Shown one piece after another: positions 12,451-21,999 of a DNA stretch of 64,000 bases. Both the position numbers and the translations under genes were made by a program. Positions within the stretch are counted from its first letter, which is position 1. Every line of letters starts with the position of its first letter. Origin of the DNA: Globodera rostochiensis (lineage: Eukaryota; Nematoda; Chromadorea; Rhabditida; Heteroderidae); the NCBI GenBank assembly GCA_018350325.1, contig JAEVLN010000023.1:1260894-1324893 (forward strand), in the 5' to 3' direction. The notes beneath the pieces are model-generated. The model was not told the origin of the DNA. It did no database searches and saw only the letters and a list, made by a program, of their open reading frames with translations.

Positions 12451-12849
12451 ATTTGAATGAACGGTGTGCGTAGCGACGAACAAAAATTTTTTAGAAAAAA
12501 TCTTAGGAAAAAATTTAGGTTTTCTTGGAGCAATTTTCAAACAGAACCACTTCTAGGGTTTCTTAGGTACTAACCCTAATATAATGAAAAATGTGCGGAA
12601 AACTGTTAAACCGATTATTGAAACAGTTTAAGATTTTTAAAACATGCTTGTTTTATGAATTGAATAAAAGAATTTGTTTTCAGAAGGCGCTCCAAGCGAA
12701 TGGCATCGTTCATTTTGTTTTTGGTTGGTTTTGTTTAAATTTGTTTATTATCAATTTTTTGGAAACATTGACGTAAAATAAAATTTGATAAAATAAAATT
12801 TGATGGAATTGGCATCCCGTGTTGGAGGGGGGGGGGGGGGGTCTGACTC

Positions 12850-14703
12850 CTCCTAGTGCATTTATTTATTTATTTTATTCGGCATCAAAGGAAATGCATA
12901 AAATTGCAAATCACTGACATGATGGGCACTGGGGCGGATTATATATGAGACTTCAAGACAATTGGATCAATTTTTGTTAGAGCCAAGGAGAGTTTGGGTC
13001 GGGGCAGCTTTAAGAAAGAGTGTTTGATTTTGAAAGTTTGGGGGTTTGTTGACCAGCTCACGGGGAAGACAGTTCCATCTATCAATACAGCGATTAACGA
13101 ATAGATTGGAGGTGATGGGGGACTTTTTATTTTTGTAAATTTGGAATGGATGTTTACGACTGGGGCGTTCAGAGAATTTGAGAATATCTTAGGGATTGAT
13201 GTGTGTGTGATTATGACAAATTTTGTGAACTAAACATAAATCGTTGATGAGGCGACGGAACGCCAAGGGCTCAAGTTTGAACACAGAAAGACGTTGTTCA
13301 TAGGAACATTTGGCGATATGACATTTGACTAGAGCTCTTCGGGTGAAAAACTTTTGGAGACAGGGTTTCTATAGGCAAAACCCAAAAAGTGGAAAACGAG
13401 TTCAAACCCGTGGAAAAAACGTGGAAATTTTTTTTAAAAACGTGGAAAAAACGTGGGAAATTTTTTAAAGCCTTTAATTTAATATAAATTGCTCGAACAA
13501 TCATTAACTAGCATATTTATCCCCACTTTTCACCATTTTAAGCAATTTTGGTTGAGAAAGAAAGTAATTATGGCTTGGGGACAAGTCAAATCGGAGTTAA
13601 ACTTGAAATTTTTTGGGGGGGGGGGTGGGCAGTTGATCTGAAAAATGATTATTAGGGGATGAGTTGGATCCTTTTTTAAGGCATTTTTGTTAAGAAATTT
13701 TCAATAAATGCTTTTTTGCAAATTCTGCTTTACTTCTGGGGGGGGGGGGTCGGCGGTGCCGATAGGCGCCGCCGAGAAAATTTTGAGTTTTGACTCAATT
13801 TGTTAAGAGATTTGCAACCAAAAATTTTAAAAATGCGGCAATTTTTTTGAAGCTTTTTAGAATGGGAGAGGCCCCGGCGGTGCAGACAGGCGCCGGCGCC
13901 TCCGGAAAAAAATTTGAGTTTTTTTGAGTCCTCTATATTGGCGAAAATGTTTACAAATTTTTAAAATATATCCTATAAATTGAGAGAAAGTCCATTCGAT
14001 ACTAAACCGTGGAAAAAACGTGGCAAAAAATCCTAAAACGTGGAAAACGTGGCAGCTTTAAGAAACGTGGAAAAACCGTGGAAAAGGAACCCAAAACTTG
14101 CGAATTTCCACGTTTCCGCACATATATAGAAACCCTGTTTGGAGACGCTCGACTTTGGCTGACAATTTTTTATATGAGTGGTTCCAGACAGCAGAGGCAT
14201 ATTCAATGAGTGGACGGATGTATAATACACACCATTTATTCAAACTATCTATGGAGTTTTGCAATTGGGGGGAGTGGGAGTGACCGTTGTGGGAAGTAAA
14301 GATTTTAATATCATTGGCGTACATTCGAATGTTGGTGTGGGAGTTGATTGAGGACGTTATATCATTGATATAAATTATGAAAAGCAGAGGTCCTAGAACC
14401 GAGCCTTGTGGTACACCCGAGCGGATTGGATAAGGGGAGGAGATGGAGTCTTCGACCTTGACAACAAATGACCGTTCAGTAAGAAAATTGCGAATCCAAC
14501 GGAGTAATTTGCCACGAATGCCTATCCAGTGCAGCTTATAGAGGAGATATTCATGCGGAACAAAATCGAAAGCTCGGCATAGATCAATGTAAATACAATC
14601 AATACATTTGCCATCGAGAAGCGAGTTTCCCCAGGATTCGAGAGTGGAGATAAGTTGAGTGACCGTGGATCTTTTGGGAAGAAATCCGAATTGGTTTACA
14701 AAG
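12850..14703 (-). mobile_element. Non-LTR retrotransposon (LINE) 3' fragment, split by a MITE
   Basis: Read leftward, 14,703 to 14,138 encodes reverse transcriptase motifs in order: QFGFLPKRSTVTQL, YIDLCRAFDFVPH, SGVPQGSVLGPLLFIIYIND, then MYANDIKIF, where the expected Y/F-A-D-D catalytic box has become YAND. A jump from NKWCVLYI to RPLIEYASAVWN marks a deletion. The frame resumes beyond the inserted element at 13,360 with YEQRLSVFKLEPLAFRRLI and DRWNCLPRELVN, has a stop in between (HINP-stop-DIL), and ends near 12,870 in a (AATAAA)n tail typical of LINEs. Jockey/CR1-like clade by motif style. It is dead: active-site change, stop, deletion and interruption. Confidence 0.85.
13361..14137. mobile_element. 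777-bp hAT-type MITE inside the LINE
   Basis: Ends CAGGGTTTCTATAGGC and ...TATATAGAAACCCTG form inverted repeats. The flanking 8-bp direct repeat TTTGGAGA (13353-13360 and 14138-14145) lies inside LINE coding sequence, so the insertion is younger than the LINE. Both ends carry repeated GTGGAAAAAACGTGG words. The interior also contains two copies of the GC-rich hairpin repeat (about 13,749 and 13,875), so it may be composite. Confidence 0.85.
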
Positions 14704-14749
14704 GATCAACGATAAGCTCCAACTATTTAAATTATATGAAGCGCACCTT

Positions 14750-16034
14750 CTATTTACAAAACTTGACTAAAAATGCGTTTGTTTGCGTCCTTTGGAAAAA
14801 TTGTCCCCGGCATTGTCCGTTTTTTCCTTTACTACTACATTAAAACAAAGCTAAAAACCAGAAATTCACACTTTTTGATTTTGCACCAGCAAGCCTTGTA
14901 TATTTGTAGAATTATGCAAAGATTTGACATCATCCGCCATCCAACACCGCTAAAAAACGAGGAAATTGTTGTCATTTGCAGGCATCAAAACAAGCGCCTC
15001 TTTGTTGTCAATAAAACTGCTCAGCATCTGCTAAACGGAATCCAGCGAACGTCAATGCCCTAAAATATTATTAAATGAAATTCAATTGATTGAAATTGCT
15101 TTCTTAACCATGTTTGCGGAGACCTTTTTCATCTTGTAGTAGAATAAATTCTTCAGCAGAACGATGAAACTTTCGTATTTTTCTGATTGCCTTCTTTACG
15201 CGTTAAATCTCACAAAAACCATCCAATAACTTCAATCCATTATAAACTGCCGATACCCATAAAAGATGAAATAAAATGTTTAATTAAAACGCCAGTTGAA
15301 TCCGGTGTGTAAAGCATTGTTGAGATTCAAAGCACGTTAGCCATGTTGATACTTCATTGCTGATTCATCGTCTTGTAAAATGATATGTTTTTGTTTCCTC
15401 CGATTTTGTAGTCAGTGAGTACCTTTTTTGGGGACGTTATCAAAATAATGGGTGGGTAAAATGTAAATGTTATAACTTTAAATAAGTTACTCAAATCTTC
15501 TGTGAATTAATCAGGGGGCTGAGTCAGACCGCTACCTAAATCTACGCTTGAAGTTCATCTGATTGGAGTCTTTTTTTTCTTTTTCCATCGCATCCGCTTT
15601 CTCGTTTTTTTGAGCTACTATAGTTTTTTCATGAATGCCAGAGTTGTTGGGTTACCATATGGTTTTTGGGTGTTATAGGTATTCGCTTTTTCGGACATAT
15701 AATGCCTTTTTATTAAATATTAATGTGCGGACCCAGAAAAGATAAGTACCATGAATTATGTATTTTGTTGCGGAATGGTAAATCAAATAGTTGGATGGAA
15801 AATGTATGGTTTGAAGGAAAGGAATGGCTCTATAATCAATAAATGAAATAGTGTACGTCAGAGAAAGAGAAATTCGGGTTTCCTAATTTGCTTTGGTTAC
15901 AGCTGTGCATCGCCGCATCCGCCGTTTGCGGGCTGCGCATATGAGGGCAGCACGGTTTAAATTTTATTGTCAATATTAAATTTAGTATTTTGCAACTCGA
16001 ATTTGATCTGGCATAAAAAATAAAATCATTTCAG
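14750..16034. other. Mostly unrecognised; one 96-codon frame at 14,773-15,063
   Basis: The plus-strand frame 14773-15063 ends FDIIRHPTPLKNEEIVVICRHQ... and is arginine/lysine-rich; I do not recognise it and see no splice partner. The rest is AT-rich with no repeat structure I can name. A possible exon near 15,900 (AVHRRIRRLRAAHMRAAR) precedes the M41 gene but is unsupported. Confidence 0.3.
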
Positions 16035-17012
16035 GGACTCAACGCCGGCACGCAACCCGATCTTGCGAATCGGATTGCCATGCATGAGAGCGGGCATGTA
16101 TTTGCCTTTTGGCTCATGCGCGAAGCGGATGCAGTGACAAGCGTAAGTACAATTCTTCGAGTTGTGGGAAAAAGCAATTTAGGTCACTGTGCTCCAGGTG
16201 GGCCTGAACCTTGGGTGTACATACACCGCCGGAAGGGCGGAGTACACCCACGGGCAGCTGTTTGCCCGCTTGTGTGGCGTGCTCGGTGAGGTTAATAATA
16301 TGGGGAATGGTTTCAATTAAATACATGTTTGATTAAACTAAGAATAATTTTAACGACAAAATTTTAATTGGTTTGCCAGGCGGTGCAATGGCCGAGCTCG
16401 TCCGTTACGGCACACACGCCCTGGCGATAGACGATTACGTGAAAGCGCAACAGATCGCGCACACAATCGTCAGTAAATTATAGAGTAGGCCGGGCCGGAT
16501 TTTTGGGGTAGAAACGGGATCGGGATTGAGAAATTTAAAAAACGGGATTTTATGAGTGGGAATATTCATCAAATCCCGGCCCAAAAACCCGGGACTAATG
16601 GTCAAAAACAAAGATTTGAAATTTTGAAAAAACCGGGATTTTATAAGGTGAAAATTCAGTCCAAAAATTGGGGACTTCAGTACTAGTCCCCGTCCCGCCC
16701 TACTCTACTAAATTACCAAACTTATATACGACTATACTTATAAACAAGGTCTATCGTTTCGTGGAGAACGCCTACCAAACTGCCATCTTCTCGATGGCAA
16801 CTTTGCCCATGGCTGCGGGGACCCAGCCAAGGATAAATTCCTTGCTTTTTGAATCAAAAAGAATTGTCCTGGCTGGGTTCGAAAACCCACAGACATGGAC
16901 TCGTCTGGTGGAAGTAAATACTCAACATTGAGATATAAAATGTTTTCTGTTTATATAGCTCGCCGATCATCTGGTTGACGTCGGCAGCATGACTCGGAAT
17001 GAGCTTGTCGCG
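16035..17012 (+). CDS. M41 metallopeptidase (FtsH/AFG3-like) domain exons, partial
   Basis: Three exons join in frame: 16035-16142 (DLANRIAMHESGHVFAFWLM), 16183-16285 (GLNLGCTYTAGRAEYTHGQL) and 16380-16472 (GGAMAELVRYGTHALAIDDY). HESGH is the HExxH zinc motif, and YTHGQL..RL...LGGAMAE matches the conserved peptidase segment of FtsH/AFG3L2/YME1. Later exons, about 16742 (VYRFVENAYQTA), 16880-16914 (NPQTWTRLVE) and 16961-17012 (LADHLVDVGSMTRNELVA), fit the family's C-terminal helices. These proteases degrade membrane and misfolded proteins in mitochondria. No AAA ATPase exons are seen upstream, so this is a partial or degenerate copy. A MITE sits directly behind the donor of the third exon. Confidence 0.6.
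16481..16707. mobile_element. 227-bp hAT-type MITE in an intron
   Basis: Ends TAGAGTAGGCCGGGCCGG and ...GTCCCGCCCTACTCTA. The 8-bp flanks differ at one position (GTAAATTA at 16473-16480, CTAAATTA at 16708-16715). The left flank is the first eight bases of the intron, so the element lies immediately after a splice donor. The interior has repeated ACGGGATTTT / AAATCCCGG words. Related fragments are at 19,525-19,620 and 53,575-53,771. Confidence 0.8.
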
Positions 17013-17019
17013 TAAATTA

Positions 17020-17580
17020 TTTTTATAAAAGAAATAAATAATAATTTTTTGCTTACTCATCCGTCGACTCTTTGGGCCATTGTGCACGTCCTTCCGCAAC
17101 AATTGGCTTCTGCCCCCGGCGCTCCCTGTACTGCTCGGTGGATTGCTCGGTTCAAACACGTCTTTGCTTCATTCGTTTCTGGCCGGAAGGGCGGGCACAG
17201 CGGCGCCACAGACCTCCGGGAGTACGTTAGGGACAGTTGCTTGGGAGGGATATAATAAATAATTAAATCATAACCAACTGCTTAGGTGTTTACCTTTTAT
17301 GTTCAGCTCCAGTTTCTCGCCCAACTGCTTTCCGGTCGTGTTTCCGCAGGTGCTACCGAAATGGGGGAGTTGAGATTGGAGGCGGACTTGGTGGTGGCGG
17401 ACTCCAAACTCACTGGCATCACTCTCCGCACAAATCCCGTGCTCTCAAACGAGGACCGTTTGACGCGTTGAAAGCGCTGTGGGAAGAAACCGGCAGCGAG
17501 CGCGAGTTGATCTTCAAGGCTCAGGACTGTTATTATTTTTTTAAATTTTAATAATGTCTTTATTGCAATTTTTGTAAACC
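17020..17580 (+). other. Possible exons of unknown gene(s)
   Basis: Candidate plus-strand exons between the M41 exons and LSM5: about 17058-17245 and about 17290-17471 (MGELRLEADLVVADSKLTGI), followed by FDALKALWEETGSERELIFK near 17,455-17,518. GC content and codon use look coding, and borders such as TTTACCTTTTATGTTCAG are acceptor-like. I do not recognise a family, nor can I tell whether they belong to the M41 gene. Confidence 0.3.
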
Positions 17581-18077
17581 ATAGGCAAAGGACTTCCTAA
17601 ACCGTAGTGAATCCGTCCACCCTTTTGCCGTTGGAACTGATCGACAAATGTGTGGGCTCCAAAATATGGGTGATTATGAAGAATGAGAAGGAAATTGGTA
17701 AGCATTCTCTTTGAATGAATTAATAGCACGGAGTTATAAGACTTTTTTATAAGTCCTTTGTTTTATTTGGAGTCGATTCCAATTTTATAACAGCAAAACA
17801 GCTTTTTATACAAGAAATATAGAAAAAATGAAATTCTTGTGTTGGGATTTGATGGAAATTTTATCCATTTTTAGTTGGGACATTGGTGGGTTTCGACTAG
17901 AGACCGGTCAGTTTTAGTCGAGACGAGATGTCGAGACGAGATTTTTCGAGAATCTCGGATCTCGAAAAATCTCGACCCGGAACAGTCGAGATTCGAGATT
18001 TTTGATGAAATTTTTTTGGAATTATTTTATTTATCGAAAAAATAAATTTAACCAATCGCAAGGAGAAAAAGTTTAAT

Positions 18078-18437
18078 TCAGTAATGATAGTTGACAATGG
18101 GGAGTGCTCTTTTCAAAAAAAATGCTAGAAGGCCACGACTACGCTTTGGGGAAGGCGGGCGAAGAAAATCTAGTGTTGTTTCTTCTTCAAAGTCAAAAGC
18201 AGCTGCCTCAGATACATCCAAGAACGTTTCAGCAGATGCTCCATTCGAATCCAATGCCTCCAATTCGGCTTCGTGCAGCTGCCTGGTGATTTTTTGTTTT
18301 ACTAAATTATAGGCCTTCTCTAGCACAATTTTTCGATAGTAGCTTTCGTCTTTCAATTGGTCTTTAAAAGCCATTTTTGCACTTGGTGAGTTGAGTGAGC
18401 CGAAAGAAATGAGATTTTCGCATACATAATTTATCAC
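18078..18437 (-). CDS. Second open frame of the hAT element (119 codons)
   Basis: The frame contains MAFKDQLKDESYYRKIVLEK, then an acidic/aromatic stretch (AAAFDFEEETTLDFLRPPSP) followed by KRSR, which looks like the Pro/basic linker found between helical segments of hAT transposases. This is likely but not proven to be a downstream piece of the same transposase as 18509-18811, with the catalytic part deleted. Confidence 0.45.
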   Translation of the reverse strand: MINYVCENLISFGSLNSPSAKMAFKDQLKDESYYRKIVLEKAYNLVKQKITRQLHEAELEALDSNGASAETFLDVSEAAAFDFEEETTLDFLRPPSPKRSRGLLAFFLKRALPIVNYHY

Positions 18438-18508
18438 TCTTTTGTCTGATGCTGAGAGCCCTCCTAAATGGGTTTCGAGAAGATATTAGAAAATCAAACA
18501 GAATAATT

Positions 18509-18811
18509 TCAACCTCCACTAGCGACATTCACAAATTTATCGAGTTGTCCTTGTTGCCCTTGCATCTGCCTTTCTTTTCCGGATTCCAGTTGCAGAAACT
18601 GCCTGCATTCTTCGCTGTCTTTGTGCTTTGTCTTCAAGTGATGAATCAGGCCCTTTGTGTTTGAACCCTTTGTCTTGATTTTAAACTTTTCTTCGCCGCT
18701 GGACTTGCAAAGTTCACATTCTGCTTCGTCTTTGCACAATTTAGAAAAAAACTTTCTATTAGTTCCGGAAATACAAATTTTTCGAACAATCGATTCGCCG
18801 TGACCGGGCAT
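18509..18811 (-). CDS. BED zinc-finger N-terminus of a hAT transposase (remnant)
   Basis: The frame starts MPGHGESIVRKICISGTNRK and contains a C-x2-C pair (AECELC) followed about 24 residues later by H-x5-H (HHLKTKH). Together with the preceding aromatic FFSKL this is the layout of a BED finger, the DNA-binding domain at the N-terminus of many hAT transposases. It is followed by a polar Gln-rich linker and a stop or junction. The dimerisation and catalytic domains are missing. It sits wholly inside the hAT element. Confidence 0.75.
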   Translation of the reverse strand: MPGHGESIVRKICISGTNRKFFSKLCKDEAECELCKSSGEEKFKIKTKGSNTKGLIHHLKTKHKDSEECRQFLQLESGKERQMQGQQGQLDKFVNVASGG

Positions 18812-19599
18812 TTATTTAAATCTGTCAAACCAATAAAAATAATTAAACAAATAAACATAAGACAACCAGGCAATTAGGCCGCGGAGGGAATTTTTTACAT
18901 AAAAATTGGCAATTTTTGTTAAGAGAAAGCGTTGTTTTCATGAAAAATTTTGGAGTCGAGATCGAGAATCTCGAGCTTCTTTCGAGCGAGACTCGAGACG
19001 AGATTCTCGAAAAAATCTCGGATCTCGAAAAATCTCGAAAATTCAGTTTTATTCGAGACGAGATGTCGAGACGAGATTTCTCGAGAATCTCGTCGAGATT
19101 TTTCGAGATTTCGAGACGAGATCTCGTCTCGACCGGTCTCTAGTTTCGACGACTACGTGAACATGGTCATGGAGGACGTGGTGAAATGTTGATATAGTAT
19201 ATGACAAAAGGAAGTAACTGAATGGAGCTTGAATTGCATTTGCAATGAACTTCGTTGCCTAAAATTGATTTATTTTCAGTATGAACGAACGCCAGAGGGG
19301 AAAAGGGTGACGAAGTTGGATCTTCGACAGGGCGCAATGAGTCTGCCCCGCAAGTTCGAGCTGGCCTTGGCCTTAAATGGAAGCGTAAAGTTTCATTAAA
19401 AAAAATCACAACTTTGAGCCTAAAATAGTGTTTTTTCTATTCGTTCCCCAGTTCGATAAGTTTGACAGCCGAAGGTGACAAGAAGGGAGCTGATCTGATG
19501 AGAGTCAGGACTCGCTGATCGGAGATTGGGAACCCCGGGACTGGGATTAAGAAAATTAAAAACCCGGTTTTTATAAGGGGGGAAAATTAATCAAATCCC

Positions 19600-20135
19600 G
19601 GTCAAAAAAACCCGGGAGATTTTCGAAGACTTGCGAGAAATCGAGACAAACATTTCAGTCCCAGGATGGTTTCAGAAACAACACCAACACAACATTGACT
19701 AGTCCGCAGAGATGGAGCTACTGAACGTGGATTATTTGCAAAGTGATCAGACGGCTGCAAAGTGATCAGACGGCATTGCTGGAAAGACAACAACAAAAAA
19801 CTGATCAAAAAGCACTGAGTGCACCGATTGATCAAGTGGGTTTAAACTTTAAAGGCAGTTGTGTTGGATGGAAGCGAATCGGGCACAAAAGAAAGCCCCC
19901 CGGGCGAAAAAGGACTAATGAAAAAAATAAAGAAAAATAATGGTAAAATCCTAAAATGTAATAGACACTCTATTTTTAAACATTATCCTTAATTTAAATT
20001 AAATAATTCAAGGGAACGAGTCAACTGAAGGAAGAACCGAGTGCAAAGATGATGTAGGAGTGTCAGAACCAACAGCAACAAAACATCGACGCGTTAACTG
20101 AAGGACGAAAGGGAAATGGTGGGGCAATTGTTTTT
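19600..20135 (+). pseudogene. Relic of coiled-coil exons (second copy of the 21.0-21.5 kb block)
   Basis: From about 19,650 the sequence matches 21,115-21,290 closely: [26 protein letters not shown], followed by the same non-coding tail. From about 20,012 it matches 21,374-21,480 and 48,704-48,810 (GTSQLKEE..., [17 protein letters not shown]). An in-frame TAG lies in the second piece (GATGATGTAGGAG), and a 15-bp duplication is seen at 19,741-19,770 (AAAGTGATCAGACGG twice). No SPRY exons follow. A fragment of the CCCGGGACTGGGATT repeat lies at about 19,525-19,620. Confidence 0.6.
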
Positions 20136-20825
20136 TAATTATGCCCTTTTTATGGCAAATGCCATTATTTTGAAAATTTGCCCTTACATTTGCCATTTCT
20201 TGGAACTTAGGGAAAATTCCAACAAACAAACAAAATGTGGTCTTCTTACCGCTCGCGGGTGCCACCATATTGTCCTGGAAAGAAACCGCGCGCAAAATTC
20301 CAAAATTTTGAAAAAGAAAATTTTTTCTCAGCGTAGGGGGAAAAAGAGAAAAATAACCTCGCAAATGTAATTTTTGGACCAATTTTTTTTCTAAACAAAT
20401 TGAGCCAAAATGTCGAAAATTTTGCCGGCGGCGCCTACCGGCGCCGCCGGACCTCTCCCTTCCCTAAAAAGCATCAAAAAAAAGCGAATTTTTAAAATTT
20501 CGGTAGCAAATCTGTTAACAAATCGAACAAAAAATTCCAAAATTTTCTCGGCGGCGCCTATCGGCACCGCCGACCCACCCGCCCCTCGCCTAAAGAGTAG
20601 TTGAAAAAATTGCGCGCGAAAAAAAATGGGTGGCGCTCAGTTGGCTTGTCATTTGAGCGCCGGCGCTCTGGCGTACAACATCGCACCCGAAATCTCGGCG
20701 ACCCTACCCCTACCCGCCCTAACATCGCTCCCCCCCCCTTGGCCATCTATGTTTTATTTTTAATCGAATTTATTTTGTCCATTTTATGTCATTTAATTTT
20801 ATTTGTTTCTTTTTTTAAATTTCAG
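20136..20825. repeat. Interspersed repeats with GC-rich hairpins
   Basis: Two copies of the GC hairpin (about 20,424-20,452 GGCGGCGCCTACCGGCGCCG and about 20,546-20,572 GGCGGCGCCTATCGGCACCG) lie in minus orientation, each preceded by the usual AATTTGTTAAC / GAAAATTTT context in reverse. No gene is recognised. Confidence 0.5.
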
Positions 20826-21933
20826 AGCAAATGAATCAAATGCGACTCGAAATGGCTGAAGCGGACACTTTGCACGGTCAAAACGACGAAATTGAGCCGA
20901 ACAATGACAAAGAATCCACGGCTGATCAACAGGAGGACGATCAATTGGAAGTGAGTTTATTTTTGATTGTGGAAATATTGCCTTTTTATTGTGATAGAAT
21001 TAGAATTGAAGGGAGAAGAGCCCGCAAAGATGGAGGAGTTTCAGAAACAACAGCAACACAACATTGACGAGTCCGCAAAGATGGAGGAGTTTCAGAAACA
21101 GCAGCCACAACATTGGCGAGTCCGCAAAAATGGAGCAACTGAACATGGACTATTTGAAAATTGATCAGAAAGTATTGCTGGAAAGACAACAACAAAAAAC
21201 AGATCAAAAAGCACTGAGTGCGCCGATTGATCAAGTGGGTTTAAACTTAAAAGGCAGTTTTGTTGGATAGCTGAATCGGGCATAAAAGAAAGCCCCCCGG
21301 GCCAAAAAGGAATCCCAAAATGTAACAGTACAGTACCGGTGACCAACTCTATTTTTAAGCATTATCCTTAAGGCAACGAGTCAACTGATGGAGAAGTACC
21401 AGAATCAACAGCAACAGAACACATTGACGCGTTGACTGAAGCACGAAAGGGAAATGGTGGGCAATTGTTGTTTAATTTAAATCGATTAAAATAGTAATAA
21501 TTAGGGCTCGGATTTATATGCACATGCATATTTTTTCCTGAACTGGGAACAGCCTAAAATGCACGAAAAACGTGTTTTCAACTTGTTTTGAGCTTCTAGA
21601 AGCATTTTCATGTTGTATATTTGCATATTTGTGCATATTTCGCTATTTATGTTCATATTTTGGCATTTTGCAAAAATTAGTGATCTTGGCATGAAATGGA
21701 AGTTTTGGGGTCACGAGGTCGAGGGATGTGACCACGCCACCGAAACTTTTTATAGACTGAAGGGGGGGGGGGGTAGAGAAATCGAATTTAATATTTGTTT
21801 TGCAGAGACTGACGGTTTGCTTGTCAATATTGCCGTCGATTTGTTTCCATGCGTTTGGTTGGGCATGCCTGGCAACAAAATTGAAGCGAATTTTGGTCCA
21901 AACTTCAAATTCAACATTGCCGACGAGATTTAG
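20826..21933 (+). pseudogene. Coiled-coil/SPRY gene relic missing most of the SPRY domain
   Basis: After TTTAAATTTCAG the first exon (ATG at 20831) reads MNQMRLEMAEADTLHGQNDE and ends QLE|GTGAGT near 20,950. A repeated KMEEFQKQQ coiled-coil exon starts near 21,005, with a duplicated KMEEFQKQQQ unit. Further pieces lie at about 21,374-21,480. A SPRY shard [14 protein letters not shown] is at about 21,693-21,735, and the usual last exon ([19 protein letters not shown] to NIADEI) ends at 21,933. The SPRY start exons and the GDVVGCG exon are absent; MITE-like AT-rich sequence (about 21,505-21,680) occupies that interval. Confidence 0.7.
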
Positions 21934-21999
21934 AAACTGAAAAATTAGCGGATTTGTAATTATACTGTTGAAGATTACGGTCATTTATTTTTTCATTGT

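Larger units (their letters stand above)
17898..19142 (-). mobile_element. 1,245-bp hAT element with BED-finger coding remnant
   Basis: Terminal inverted repeats start TAGAGACCGGTC at both ends and continue into long blocks of CGAGACGAGAT / TCTCGAGA words. The flanking 8-bp direct repeat GTTTCGAC (17890-17897 and 19143-19150) falls in LSM5 coding sequence. The minus strand encodes a BED-type zinc finger (18509-18811) and a second frame (18078-18437), far shorter than a full hAT transposase of about 600 residues with its RNase-H-like core. So it is an internally deleted derivative that needs a transposase from elsewhere. Its CTCGAGA-rich ends resemble the small MITEs at 34,527, 45,674 and 47,569. 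Confidence 0.9.
17607..19518 (+). pseudogene. LSM5: LSM5 (U6 snRNA-associated Sm-like protein) gene, exon split by a hAT element
   Basis: Exon 17607-17697 encodes [20 protein letters not shown] and VIMKNEKEI. After an intron, exon 17875 continues VGTLVGFD; following the insertion, from 19,151, it reads DYVNMVMEDVV. A later exon at 19280 gives YERTPEGKRVTKLD. This matches the LSm5 Sm1 and Sm2 motifs through TKLD. LSm5 is part of the LSm2-8 ring that binds the U6 snRNA 3' end and of the LSm1-7 decay complex. The element at 17898-19142 interrupts the GFD|DYVNM codons. After TKLD the sequence departs from the expected QILLNGN ending (LRQGAMSLPRKFELALALNG, then about 19452-19518 ISLTAEGDKK to a stop), so this copy may already have been altered. 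No initiator exon was found. Confidence 0.8.
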
